This document shows positions 6,532-15,027 of a DNA stretch of 60,155 nucleotides, piece by piece. The stretch lies in assembly GCA_003139795.1 (NCBI GenBank), contig PLGM01000189.1, positions 1 through 60,155 of the forward strand, read 5' to 3'. Under the pieces are notes generated by a model that saw only the letters and a list, made by a program, of their open reading frames with translations, searched no databases and was not told where the DNA came from. Source of the stretch: Acidobacteriaceae bacterium (GTDB lineage: Bacteria > Acidobacteriota > Terriglobia > Terriglobales > Acidobacteriaceae). The translations under genes were made by a program, and so were the position numbers. Each line of letters begins with the position of its first letter. Position 1 is the stretch's first letter.

Positions 6532-9500
6532 ATGGTCTGCCTTATGGGTCATGCCCGCTTCTTTTCCGGACGCTTTGCCGCCGGTCTTCTGCTGGTTCTG
6601 GCAGGGACCTTTGTGCTGCCCTTTAACATGAGGGGCCAGACGACCCCGGCAACAACACAGGCCGGTACGGCTGCTGAATCGCAACTGCCCGCTGAGATAC
6701 AGGCGCAGCTGGACAAGCTGCAGGAGGCGCTCAAAGCGGCACAGGGGGCGGGCGCCGCGAAGGCCGAGGCAAAGGCGCTCAACCAGATCGGCGAGGTGTA
6801 CTTTCGAACTTCGCAATTCCAGAAGGCGCTCGACGATTACAACCAGGCGCTGATGGCGGCCCGCTCCGCGAAGGACACGCAGCAGGAGGCGGCGGCGCTG
6901 AACGGGCTTGGGGGTTGCTACCGTCAGCAGGGGCAAAACCAGAAGGCCCTGGACACTTATCAGCAGGCGCTGGATCTGGCCACTTCATCAGGGAATGAGC
7001 TGGGCGAGGCCACAGCGCTGAACGGGATGGGCTGGGTGAACGAGAATGCCGGCCAACTCCAGGAGGCAATGGAGTTTCAAAACCGGGCATTGCCGCTGGC
7101 GCAAAAGGCAAAGGACCGATCGCTCGAAGCAACCATCCTGCGTCGCATAGGTTATGTCTACAGCGGCCAGGGCAAGCAGCAGAAAGCGATCGACACCCTC
7201 CAACAGGCGCTGTCGATCTTTCGCCAGACAGGCGACCGCGACGGCGAGGCCCGGACACTGTTCGGCATCGGCATTGTCTACGACGACCTCGGGGAAAAGC
7301 AGAAGGCGCTGGATTATTACAACCGGGCACTGCCCATCGCGCGTCAGGTTGGCGATCGCAATGCCGAGGCCATGACGCTGATCTACATCTCTGATGTCTA
7401 TTCCGCTCTCGGGGAGAGGCAGAAGGCGCTGGAGTACTTAGCCCAGGCACTGCGTAATCAACGTCAGGCAGGCGACCGTCCCGGCGAGGCCTCGACGCTG
7501 GAAGCCATCGGCGATGTGTACGCCGCTCTTGGGGAGTATCGGAAGGCGCTGGATCACTACAGTCAGGCGCTGCCCATCGCGCGCCAATTGGGCGACCGGC
7601 ACTCCGAAGCCGCAATTCTTGGTGGCCTCGGCTTTGTCTACTTTGGCCTTGGGGAAAGGCAAAAGGCGCTGGAGTATCACAATCTGGCTCTGACTCTTTT
7701 CCGCGACACAGGCGACCGCGGCAACGAGGCCTGGACGCTGAACTGCATGGGCAATGTTTATGCCGCTCTTGGAGAGAACCAGAAGGCGTTGGAGTACTTC
7801 AACCAGGCGTTGCCACTTTGGCGCGCGTTGGGAGACCGCAGCTACGAAGCCAGTTCGCTGAACGACATCGCCATTGTCTACTCCTCCCTCGGGGAGAAGC
7901 AGAAGGCGCTGGAGCACTTCAGTCAGGCCCTGCCGATCTTTCACCAGGCAGGCGAGCGCCGGGCCGAAGCCCGGGCACTCGCCAATCTAGGCGAAGTCTA
8001 TCAGGCGCTTGGGGAGAAGCAGAAGGCGCTGGAATACTATACCCAGGCACTGGCCATTAGCCGAGAGGCGGGCGACCGCGACTGCGAGGCCACGACGCTG
8101 ACAGACACCGGCGATGCGTACTCCGGTCTTGGGCAGCATCAGAAGGCGCTGGAGTACTACAGCCAGGCTCTTACGATTCAACGAGAAATAGGTCACCGAG
8201 GCGGAGAGGGTACGACGCTAACAGAAATCGGCGATACCTACTCCGCTCTTGGGGAGAGGCAGAAGGCGCTGGAGTCTTACAACCAGGCATTACCCATCCT
8301 CCGTGAGGTAGGCGACCGCAGCGGCGAGGCCGACGCACTGAACAGTGTCGGCGAAACCTACAACGCCCTGGGAGAGAAGCAGAAGGCGCTGGACTATATG
8401 AACCATGCCTTGCAACTGGCCACCGCGGTAAGCGACCCCCTTCTGGAAGCTTCCATTTTCAACGACCTGATGCTCAATCAGAAGGCCCCACAGCCCACGC
8501 TGGCCATTTTCTACGGCAAGCAGGCGGTCAACCTCTTGCAGCAGGTGAGGGGCAATATCAAGGGACTCGGCAAGGAGCTGCAGAAGAGTTTTCTCGCTTC
8601 GAAAGAAGACTATTACCACGATCTGGCGGACCTACTGATTGCACAGGGTCGGTTGCCTGAGGCGCAGCAGGTGCTGGGTCTCCTGAAGCAGCAGGAGTAC
8701 TCGGATTATGTGCGTGGAGAGACGGCCAACATGCTCAGCCCGCTGACGCTGACGCCGGCAGAGAAGGAAGCGGAAGAGGACTATCAGAAGTCCACCGCGC
8801 AGCTTGTTGCGCTGGGCGAGCAGTGGGCGGAGTTGAAGAAGATCACTGCGCGCACGGCAGAGCAGGAGAAGCAGTATCAGCAACTCTCCGATCAGCTCGA
8901 CGCGGCCAGTAAGGGTCTGAACGACTATTACGCTCGTCTTTATCTGCTCTTCGGAAAGAACAGCGAGGCCAACAAGCAGGTGGCGGATGTGAAGGGCGAC
9001 GTGAGCCTGCTGAAGCAGACAATTGCGAGGATGCCGCACACGGTGGCGCTGTATACGCTGGTGGGCAAGGATCGAATCAGCGTGATTGTGATCAGCGGAA
9101 CGACGACGGTGGCGCGGGAGTATGCGATCCCGGAAGCGGATCTGAACAAGAAGGTGGCGGAGTTCGAGCAGGCACTGAGAGACCCGGCGAAGGACCCGAA
9201 GCCACCGGCGCAGGAGTTGTACAAGATTCTGATTGGGCCGGTGAAGGCGGACCTGGACCAGGCAGAGGCGCAGACGTTGGTGTGGTCGCTGGATGGGGTG
9301 CTGCGGTACGTGCCGATGGCAGCGCTCTACGACGGCAAACAGTACGTGGTGGAGAAGTACAACACGGTGACGATTACGCCGGCGAGCATTGCGCACCTGG
9401 CGGAGAAGCCGGATGTGAGCAGCCTGAGCGCGGCAGCGATGGGGATTTCGCGCAAATATGAGGAGGGATTGACCGCGCTGCCCGCAGTGGTGGGCGAGTT

Positions 9501-10149
9501 GGACGGCGTGGTGAAGGACGCGCAGGTGCAGGGGGCGAACGGGGTGTTGCCGGGAACGATTCTGCTGAACGGGCAATTTACCGAGAAGGCGATGGAGAGC
9601 CAGTTGGGCGGCCAGCACGCGGTGATGCACATCGCCAGCCACTTTGTGTTCAAGCCTGGAGACGACAGCCAGTCGTATCTGCTGCTGGCAGGGAGGGATG
9701 AAGGCGGCCAAGGATTTCATCTGACGGTGGCCGATTTCCGCGACAACCAGAAGCTGGCGCTGGACGATACGGACCTGCTGACGCTTTCGGCGTGCGAGAC
9801 GGGGATGAGCGGCAACGCGAGCAACGGGCGCGAGGTGGATGGGCTGGGGACGACGGCGCAACTGAAAGGGGCCAAGGCGGTGATCTCGTCGCTGTGGGAG
9901 GTGGACGACGCGAGTACGGGCGAGCTGATGGGGGATTTCTACAAGAGGTGGGCTGAAGGCGGAGGCAAGGTGACGAAGGTGGAGGCGCTACGGGAGGCGC
10001 AGCTGGATCTGCTGCTGGGAAAGGTGAAGCCGCTGGCCGGCGCGAGCGGCAGGGGCATGGGCAGGGCCAAGCCCGTGCACGAAGTGGCGGCGGGGTACGC
10101 GCATCCGTATTATTGGGCGCCGTTTGTGCTGATGGGGAACTGGAGATAG
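6532..10149 (+). CDS. Exported TPR-CHAT protein (caspase-like protease domain)
   Basis: A 1205-residue protein in three parts. Residues about 5-38 form a hydrophobic signal peptide (FAAGLLLVLAGTFVLP). Fourteen 40-residue TPR units follow (about 78-640), with consensus EA.TL..IG.VY..LGE.QKALEYY.QAL. The last 320 residues form a CHAT domain. The CHAT His-Cys dyad is present: H1037 in HIASHF and C1088 in LSACETG. Downstream landmarks AVISSLWEVDD and HPYYWAPFVLMG are also intact, so it should be an active clostripain/separase-like cysteine peptidase or a peptide-binding scaffold. The start could be 6544; neither Met has a strong ribosome-binding site. TPR-CHAT proteins are known as protease effectors in other bacteria; here export suggests an envelope role. 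Confidence 0.9.
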   Translation: MVCLMGHARFFSGRFAAGLLLVLAGTFVLPFNMRGQTTPATTQAGTAAESQLPAEIQAQLDKLQEALKAAQGAGAAKAEAKALNQIGEVYFRTSQFQKALDDYNQALMAARSAKDTQQEAAALNGLGGCYRQQGQNQKALDTYQQALDLATSSGNELGEATALNGMGWVNENAGQLQEAMEFQNRALPLAQKAKDRSLEATILRRIGYVYSGQGKQQKAIDTLQQALSIFRQTGDRDGEARTLFGIGIVYDDLGEKQKALDYYNRALPIARQVGDRNAEAMTLIYISDVYSALGERQKALEYLAQALRNQRQAGDRPGEASTLEAIGDVYAALGEYRKALDHYSQALPIARQLGDRHSEAAILGGLGFVYFGLGERQKALEYHNLALTLFRDTGDRGNEAWTLNCMGNVYAALGENQKALEYFNQALPLWRALGDRSYEASSLNDIAIVYSSLGEKQKALEHFSQALPIFHQAGERRAEARALANLGEVYQALGEKQKALEYYTQALAISREAGDRDCEATTLTDTGDAYSGLGQHQKALEYYSQALTIQREIGHRGGEGTTLTEIGDTYSALGERQKALESYNQALPILREVGDRSGEADALNSVGETYNALGEKQKALDYMNHALQLATAVSDPLLEASIFNDLMLNQKAPQPTLAIFYGKQAVNLLQQVRGNIKGLGKELQKSFLASKEDYYHDLADLLIAQGRLPEAQQVLGLLKQQEYSDYVRGETANMLSPLTLTPAEKEAEEDYQKSTAQLVALGEQWAELKKITARTAEQEKQYQQLSDQLDAASKGLNDYYARLYLLFGKNSEANKQVADVKGDVSLLKQTIARMPHTVALYTLVGKDRISVIVISGTTTVAREYAIPEADLNKKVAEFEQALRDPAKDPKPPAQELYKILIGPVKADLDQAEAQTLVWSLDGVLRYVPMAALYDGKQYVVEKYNTVTITPASIAHLAEKPDVSSLSAAAMGISRKYEEGLTALPAVVGELDGVVKDAQVQGANGVLPGTILLNGQFTEKAMESQLGGQHAVMHIASHFVFKPGDDSQSYLLLAGRDEGGQGFHLTVADFRDNQKLALDDTDLLTLSACETGMSGNASNGREVDGLGTTAQLKGAKAVISSLWEVDDASTGELMGDFYKRWAEGGGKVTKVEALREAQLDLLLGKVKPLAGASGRGMGRAKPVHEVAAGYAHPYYWAPFVLMGNWR
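6766..8446 (+). repeat. 14 tandem 120-bp units encoding TPRs
   Basis: Within the CHAT-protein gene the DNA repeats with a period of exactly 120 bases. Phrases such as CAGAAGGCGCTGGAGTACT recur in almost every unit. Units 5-14 are most alike, units 1-4 more divergent. The periodicity reflects 40-residue TPR-like helices (the longer Kinesin-light-chain-type unit), not a CRISPR array or satellite. Confidence 0.85.
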
Positions 10150-10241
10150 AGAACCTTCGATTGGATTGGAAGCCAGGGAGTCTGATGGTTCGTCAGCAGT
10201 CGAGCGGGCGCTGGAGCCGCGAACAGCAGGGCGCTAGATTT

Positions 10242-10284
10242 GGCGTGGATTCTGTCAGGGTGAAGACCGGAACCTGCCGGCTCG
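10242..10284 (+). repeat. Imperfect 45-bp repeat, copy A
   Basis: The core is GGATTCTGTCAGGGTGAAGA followed by CCGGAACCTGCCGG. It matches copy B at 10303-10351 and more loosely copy C at 14143-14193, which lies just after the receptor gene. Function unknown. Confidence 0.45.
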
Positions 10285-10302
10285 TACCGTTCAGCGACGG
10301 GA

Positions 10303-10351
10303 TTTGAACGCGGATTCTGTCGGGGTTGAAAGCCCTGGTCTGCCACTTCGG
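10303..10351 (+). repeat. Imperfect 45-bp repeat, copy B
   Basis: TTTGAACGCGGATTCTGTC then GGGGTTGAAAGCCC then TGGTCTGCCA. It begins about 61 bases after copy A and has the same order of blocks as copy C (TTTGAGCGCGAATTCCGCC, GGGGTTCAAACTCC, GGCCTGCCA). Confidence 0.5.
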
Positions 10352-10400
10352 GCCGTGGAGAGCGGCGGGTTGAGGTTCGTGGTTTTCTCGCGCTTTCGCC

Positions 10401-10427
10401 AGAAAAAAGGCGAAAGGATGGGGCATG
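10401..10427. repeat. Dispersed GGGGCA-type repeat, copy 2
   Basis: AGAAAAAAGGCGAAAGG followed by ATGGGGCATG. It matches positions 25-51 at nearly every base, with one insertion. The two copies are more than 10 kb apart and in the same orientation. Confidence 0.5.
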
Positions 10428-10569
10428 GGGCTTGTTTGGGGGAACGGACGGTGGGGAATTTGGCTTCGGGTATCCCGGGTCTCTCTGCCGCAGCGGGCGA
10501 GACCATTCGGCAAGCTCTGGCAAACGCTGGGGCACGCGGCGCCTGGCACCCGGCCATTGGCGTGAATGC

Positions 10570-10598
10570 TTGATTGAGGACTAATTTAGTCGTATATT
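10570..10598 (+). promoter_or_regulatory. Sigma-70-type promoter of the first TonB receptor gene
   Basis: TTGATT at 10570-10575 and TATATT at 10593-10598 are separated by 17 bases, a good housekeeping-type promoter. It lies about 115 bases before the TTG start at 10714. The spacer is almost filled by a palindrome of IscR/Rrf2 type (10579-10591), so binding there should block RNA polymerase. Confidence 0.6.
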
Positions 10599-10615
10599 AC
10601 ATGAGGACTGAATTT
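10579..10615. promoter_or_regulatory. IscR/Rrf2-type operator with a second half-matching copy
   Basis: GACTAATTTAGTC (10579-10591) is a perfect odd-centred palindrome and agrees with the core of the type 1 IscR site, GACT-RWWW-YAGTC, as I recall it. A directly repeated partial copy, TGAGGACTGAATTT (10602-10615), follows 27 bases after TGAGGACTAATTT. Placement inside the promoter spacer suggests repression of the receptor gene by an Rrf2-family, possibly iron-sulfur-sensing, regulator. No such gene lies in the window. Confidence 0.45.
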
Positions 10616-10713
10616 GCCGGGTATTGGCTACCTGGTTTCCCAAAGGCGCGCGCTGGGAAGTGTGTCCGGTTGGTCCCGCGTGTCGACTTTGAGATTTATC
10701 CAGAGGATCTGGC

Positions 10714-13700
10714 TTGAAACAGTTCTCATCTTTCGCTTTCTTGCTCGCGATTCTTGCATGCGTAGCGCCCTTTGCTCTCGCGGATACGGAATTCAGCATT
10801 ACGGGTGTTGTCCACGACCGCAGCGGCGGACGGATACCTCATGCTCACGTGACGGTGCGGCTGGTTGGTGGCCAGGCGGGCATCGAGGCAGTGGCCGGCG
10901 AGCTGGGGGAATTTCGCGTACAGGCGACGGCGGCGGGCAAGTACAAGGTAGAGGTTGCGGCCGACGGGTTTGCGCCGCTGGCCGTGACGGCGGAAGTGAG
11001 CGAGACACAGCCCACCGTCAGCCTGGACCTGGCGCTCGACGTGGCCGTCAGCACACTGACCGTGGAAGTGACGGCCGACGCCCTGGCGGCAGAGACGACC
11101 AGCACCCAGCTTGGCGAGACGCTGGATACAAAGAAGATTGAGAGCGTGCCGCTGAACGGGCGCAGCTTTACCGACCTGATGGCGGTGCAGCCGGGGATTG
11201 TGCCGATGAATACGGCGCAGGCGGGGGCGGTGATCATGACGGGCGTGGCCTCGACGCCGCCGTCGGGGGACGCGAACCCTGGGAACCTCTCGATCAGCGG
11301 GCAGCGCGAGGCGTCGAATGGGTTTCGCGTGAACGGCAGCGATGTGGAGGAAGACGTGAATATGGGCACGTCGATTGTGCCGAATCTGGACTCGATCGAC
11401 AGCTTCAGGGTGCTGACAAGCAACTTCGACGCGGAGTATGGGAACTCAAGCGGGGGACAAGTGCTGGTGACGACCAAGGCGGGGACGGCGCTGTGGCATG
11501 GAAGCGCGTTCGAGTTCCTGAGGAATACGACGCTGGATGCACGGAACTATTTTTCAGAGGAGCGGGCGGCTTACCGGCAGAGCCAATTTGGGGGAACAAT
11601 TGGGGGGACGCCGTGGCGCAAGGGAGTGGCGGTGTTTGGCGACTACCAGGGGACGAGGCTGACAGAGGGAATCGATACGGGAGACATTGCGGTGCCGTCG
11701 ATGTCGGAACGGAGCGGGGAGTTCGGCGGGAATCCGCTGGTGGGGAGCGTCAATGGAACGGCGTGGGCGGCGCTGCTGGCGAGCCGGCTGGGCTACGCGG
11801 TGACGGCCGGGGAACCGTATGCGCTGGTGTTTCCCTCGGGGGCGATTCCGGCAAAGGCGTGGTCGGCGCCGGCGAAGTATTTGCTGGGCTCAATTCCCGA
11901 GCCGAACGCGGGGACGGGGCTGTTTGAGACGGCAGCGCAGGCCGAAACGCTGAGGGACGACAAGGGCGCGCTGCGCGGGGACTGGACGCACGGCAAGGGG
12001 ACACTGACGGCGTACTACTTTGTGGACCGGTACGCGCTGGACAATCCTTATCCGACGGGGACGGGCGGGGCGAGCGTGCCGGGATTCGACGCGACTTCCA
12101 ATGGTCTGGCGCAACTGGTGAGCCTGGGGCACGCGGCGACCTTCGGGCAGGCGACGCTGAACGAGTTTCACACGAGTTATATGCGCAACGCGAACGCGGT
12201 GGGGCAGCCGAAGGGCGGGGTGGGGCCGTCGCTGGTGTCGAAGGGGTTTAGCGGGATCGTTGCGCTGAAGCCTGCGACGGAGGGAATCGAGAACGTTGCC
12301 TTCAACGACTTCACGATGGGCGTGGATACGACGGCGCTGGTGCAGGCGGAGAACGTCTACGAGGTCAGCGATGCATTCTCGCGCATTCTGGGCAAGCACG
12401 GACTGAAGGCCGGGGGAGAATTTCACGTCAGCCAAATCGATACGCACCCGGATGTGATCTTCAACGGGAGCTTTGCGTTCAATGGGTCGGAGACGGGGGT
12501 GGACTTTGCCGACTTTCTTCTGGGAGTTACGTCGAGTTATACGCAGGGGCAGGCGAGCAGCTTTTACAACCGCAACGTGTACATGGCGGCGTTTGCGCAG
12601 GACAGTTGGAAGGCCACAAGCGAACTGACGGTGAACTATGGGGTGCGGTGGGACCGGATACGGCCGTGGCGCGAGAAGTATAACCAGTTACAGACGCTGG
12701 TGAAGGGCGAGCAGTCGCAGGTGTTTCCGGGCGCGCCACCAGGGCTGGTGTTTCCGGGCGATCCCGGCGTGCCTGCGTCGCTGGCTGCGGCGCGGAACGA
12801 CTTTGCGCCGCGGGCGGGAGTGGCTTACTCGCCGGCCTTGAGCAGACCCTGGTTGCGGGCACTTGCGGGTGTGCCGGGACGGACGAGCCTGCGCGCGGGC
12901 TACGGGATTTTCTATACAGCTTACGAAGGGCTGTCGGCGGGGATCATGAGCGCCAACCCGCCGTATGGCTATACCTACACCTCTGCCGCGCCGCCGCTGT
13001 TCGAGTCGCCCTTTACCGTGGCGGCTACGGGCGCGAACGCGGGGCAGCGGTTCCCGCTGCAAAAGGTAGCGTATGGGGCCAGCCGGTCAGATCCGAACGC
13101 GAGCGTCGACTGGAGCCAGTTTGAGCCACTGGTGGGGATTCCGGCGGTTGACCCCAGGGATGTGACTCCGTATGCGCAGCACTGGATGGCCAGCATGGAG
13201 CGGCAGTTGGGCACGGGAGCGCTGGCGGCGGTGAGTTATGTAGGGACTTCGTCGCACCACCTGCTGGTGCTGGAAGAGGCGAATGCGGCCGATCCGACGC
13301 TGTGCCTTTCGCTGGGCGCGGCACTGTGCGGACCATTCAACGAACAGGCGGCGCGCACCCAGTTCGGACCGGCGTTTGGGAGCGTGGAACAGCAACGCAC
13401 CATTGCCAACGCCAATTACAACGCACTGGAAGCCTCGATCAAGGGCAGCACGCATGGGCTGGATCTGCTGGCCAGCTACACGTACTCGAAGTCGATCGAC
13501 CAGTCCGCGGGATTGCCGGAGCCGGTAAATCCGGTGAACCCGTCGTTGAGCCGCGCGCTTTCAGCATTCGATTTGCGGCGGAACCTGGTGACCAGCTTCC
13601 AGTACAGCCTTCCCGGACCGAAGGACGGAGGACGGATGAACTGGTTTGTCGCAGGTTGGGGGTTAGCGGGGATTGCGCGCTTCACCTCCGGGTTGCCGGT

Positions 13701-14127
13701 GACACTGCTCAACAACAACGACACGTCGCTGCTGGGCACGATTCCCAACGGGATCAATAACAATGGCGTGGACACGCCGAACTGGAGCGGCAAGACGCTT
13801 TCGGTCCACACCAATCCGCGAGGTGGGACTTCGATTTTCGACGCTGCGCAGTTGACGCTGCCCGCGTTGGGAACAATGGGCAACGCACGGCGGCGGTTTT
13901 TCTCCGGACCCGGCCTGGAGAATCTGGACGCGACGTTCAAGAAGACAGCACAGTTTGCTGATGGGAGCAGCATTGAGTTTCGCGCCGAGGCCTTCAACGT
14001 GTTCAACCACGCACAGTTTTTCGGGCCGGCATCGGTGGAAGGGAATATCTCCAGCGGGAGCTATGGACAGGCGGTAAGCGCCATGCCGCCACGGCTGATG
14101 CAACTGGCGCTGCGTTACCGGTTTTGA
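10714..14127 (+). CDS. TonB-dependent receptor, Oar-like, with carboxypeptidase-regulatory-like domain
   Basis: A 1137-residue outer-membrane protein. A Sec signal peptide (FAFLLAILACVAPFALA) is followed by a CarboxypepD_reg-like beta-sandwich (about 27-105; ITGVVHDRSGGRIPHAHVTV, then GKYKVEVAADGFA). The plug domain (about 120-240) has VPLNGRSFTDLMAVQPG, then SISGQREASNGFRVNGSDVEE. A beta-barrel ends in the terminal-phenylalanine strand LMQLALRYRF. The start is a TTG with AGAGG upstream; no ATG fits the signal peptide. Members take up large ligands with energy from TonB. The substrate is unknown; the IscR-like operator hints at iron- or redox-linked control rather than a sugar. It is not in an operon. 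Confidence 0.9.
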   Translation: MKQFSSFAFLLAILACVAPFALADTEFSITGVVHDRSGGRIPHAHVTVRLVGGQAGIEAVAGELGEFRVQATAAGKYKVEVAADGFAPLAVTAEVSETQPTVSLDLALDVAVSTLTVEVTADALAAETTSTQLGETLDTKKIESVPLNGRSFTDLMAVQPGIVPMNTAQAGAVIMTGVASTPPSGDANPGNLSISGQREASNGFRVNGSDVEEDVNMGTSIVPNLDSIDSFRVLTSNFDAEYGNSSGGQVLVTTKAGTALWHGSAFEFLRNTTLDARNYFSEERAAYRQSQFGGTIGGTPWRKGVAVFGDYQGTRLTEGIDTGDIAVPSMSERSGEFGGNPLVGSVNGTAWAALLASRLGYAVTAGEPYALVFPSGAIPAKAWSAPAKYLLGSIPEPNAGTGLFETAAQAETLRDDKGALRGDWTHGKGTLTAYYFVDRYALDNPYPTGTGGASVPGFDATSNGLAQLVSLGHAATFGQATLNEFHTSYMRNANAVGQPKGGVGPSLVSKGFSGIVALKPATEGIENVAFNDFTMGVDTTALVQAENVYEVSDAFSRILGKHGLKAGGEFHVSQIDTHPDVIFNGSFAFNGSETGVDFADFLLGVTSSYTQGQASSFYNRNVYMAAFAQDSWKATSELTVNYGVRWDRIRPWREKYNQLQTLVKGEQSQVFPGAPPGLVFPGDPGVPASLAAARNDFAPRAGVAYSPALSRPWLRALAGVPGRTSLRAGYGIFYTAYEGLSAGIMSANPPYGYTYTSAAPPLFESPFTVAATGANAGQRFPLQKVAYGASRSDPNASVDWSQFEPLVGIPAVDPRDVTPYAQHWMASMERQLGTGALAAVSYVGTSSHHLLVLEEANAADPTLCLSLGAALCGPFNEQAARTQFGPAFGSVEQQRTIANANYNALEASIKGSTHGLDLLASYTYSKSIDQSAGLPEPVNPVNPSLSRALSAFDLRRNLVTSFQYSLPGPKDGGRMNWFVAGWGLAGIARFTSGLPVTLLNNNDTSLLGTIPNGINNNGVDTPNWSGKTLSVHTNPRGGTSIFDAAQLTLPALGTMGNARRRFFSGPGLENLDATFKKTAQFADGSSIEFRAEAFNVFNHAQFFGPASVEGNISSGSYGQAVSAMPPRLMQLALRYRF

Positions 14128-14142
14128 GCGAGTCCCCTCAGG

Positions 14143-14193
14143 TTTGAGCGCGAATTCCGCCGGGGTTCAAACTCCGGCCTGCCAGCCGCTTTG
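14143..14193 (+). repeat. Imperfect 45-bp repeat, copy C, hairpin-forming
   Basis: TTTGAGCGCGAATTCCGCC, GGGGTTCAAACTCC, GGCCTGCCAG, in the same block order as the copies at 10242 and 10303. Its centre can fold as GCCGG...CCGGC around GGTTCAAACT. It lies between convergent genes and could act as a transcription terminator, though it has no T-run. Confidence 0.45.
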
Positions 14194-14232
14194 CTCCGAA
14201 TCGCACAGGATTCTTTGGGTCTTTGCCTGCGG

Positions 14233-14994
14233 CTACCTGGCGAGCCATCCGCCGTCGACCACGAGGATGTGGCCGTTGATGTAGTCGCTCGCTGGGGAGG
14301 CGAGGAAGACGGCGGCTCCGGCTACATCCTGAGGCGAGCCCCAGCGGGCGGCGGGAATGCGCTCGAGGATCTGGCGGGAGCGGGTGGGGTCGTTTTGGAG
14401 GGCTTCGGTGAGGTCGGTGGCTATGTAGCCGGGGGCGATGGCATTGACCTGGACGCCGTGGGCAGCCCACTCGTTGGCGAGGGCCTTGGTGAGTTGGGCG
14501 ACGGCGCCCTTGGCGGCGGCATAGGCGGGGACGATGATGCCACCTTGAAAGCTGAGCAGGGAGGCGATGTTGACGATTTTGCCGGAGCTCCGGGCGAGCA
14601 TGGGGCGGGCGGCGCACTGGCAGAGGCGAAAGACACTGGTGAGATTGGTGGCGAGGACTTCGTCCCAGTCGGCGGGCGAGTAGTCGACGGCCGGGGAGCG
14701 GCGGGTGATGCCTGCGTTGTTGACGAGAATGTCGATGGAGCCGAGGGCGGCGATGGCTTGATCGATGAGTTGGGGGCAGCGGTCGGGATGGCGGAGATCG
14801 GCGGCGAGCTCGACGTGGCGGACACCGGTTTGAGCCACGCTTTGAACGACGGCGAATGGAACGGATTGCGAGGCGTGGAGGGCGACGTTCGCGCCCGCTT
14901 CGGCGAGGGCGACGGCGATGGCGGCGCCCATTCCGCGGGATGAGCCGGTGACGAGCGCGTTCTTGCCGGTGAGTCGAAAAGAGTCGAGGATCAA
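14233..14994 (-). CDS. kduD: 2-dehydro-3-deoxy-D-gluconate 5-dehydrogenase KduD
   Basis: A 253-residue SDR that follows the KduD pattern closely: TGSSRGMG (cofactor loop), NNAGITRRSPAVDYSPADWD, NIASLLSFQGGI with the catalytic Ser, YAAAK, and the C-terminus SDYINGHILVVDGGWLAR. KduD interconverts 2-keto-3-deoxygluconate and 2,5-diketo-3-deoxygluconate, the step after KduI in use of unsaturated pectin or alginate fragments. The start is a TTG with AGGGAGAA upstream. It is the last gene of the thirteen-gene same-strand run, 33 bases after uxaE. No kduI or pectate lyase is in the window, so KduD may draw on genes elsewhere or act on a related keto-acid. Confidence 0.9.
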   Translation of the reverse strand: MILDSFRLTGKNALVTGSSRGMGAAIAVALAEAGANVALHASQSVPFAVVQSVAQTGVRHVELAADLRHPDRCPQLIDQAIAALGSIDILVNNAGITRRSPAVDYSPADWDEVLATNLTSVFRLCQCAARPMLARSSGKIVNIASLLSFQGGIIVPAYAAAKGAVAQLTKALANEWAAHGVQVNAIAPGYIATDLTEALQNDPTRSRQILERIPAARWGSPQDVAGAAVFLASPASDYINGHILVVDGGWLAR

Positions 14995-15027
14995 GGGCTT
15001 CTCCCTGTGGTTTGCGGGGGTGAGGTG

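Larger units (their letters stand above)
10150..10569. other. Intergenic region rich in dispersed repeats
   Basis: No gene is credible in these 420 bases. They hold two copies of a roughly 45-base imperfect repeat (10242-10284 and 10303-10351) and the second copy of the GGGGCA repeat (10401-10427). A further GC-rich inverted tract is at 10527-10556 (GGGGCACGCGGCGCC, then TGGCACCCGGCCA). Confidence 0.5.

Noticed and set aside
6766-8446. 120-base tandem repeats considered as a CRISPR or satellite array
   Set aside because: The period is in frame and each unit encodes a TPR; there are no identical short repeats with unique spacers.
8632-9861. A 409-codon open frame on the minus strand inside the TPR-CHAT gene
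   Set aside because: It is antisense to a clearly conserved CHAT domain, is Arg/His/Leu-rich as expected of a GC-rich shadow frame, and resembles no protein.
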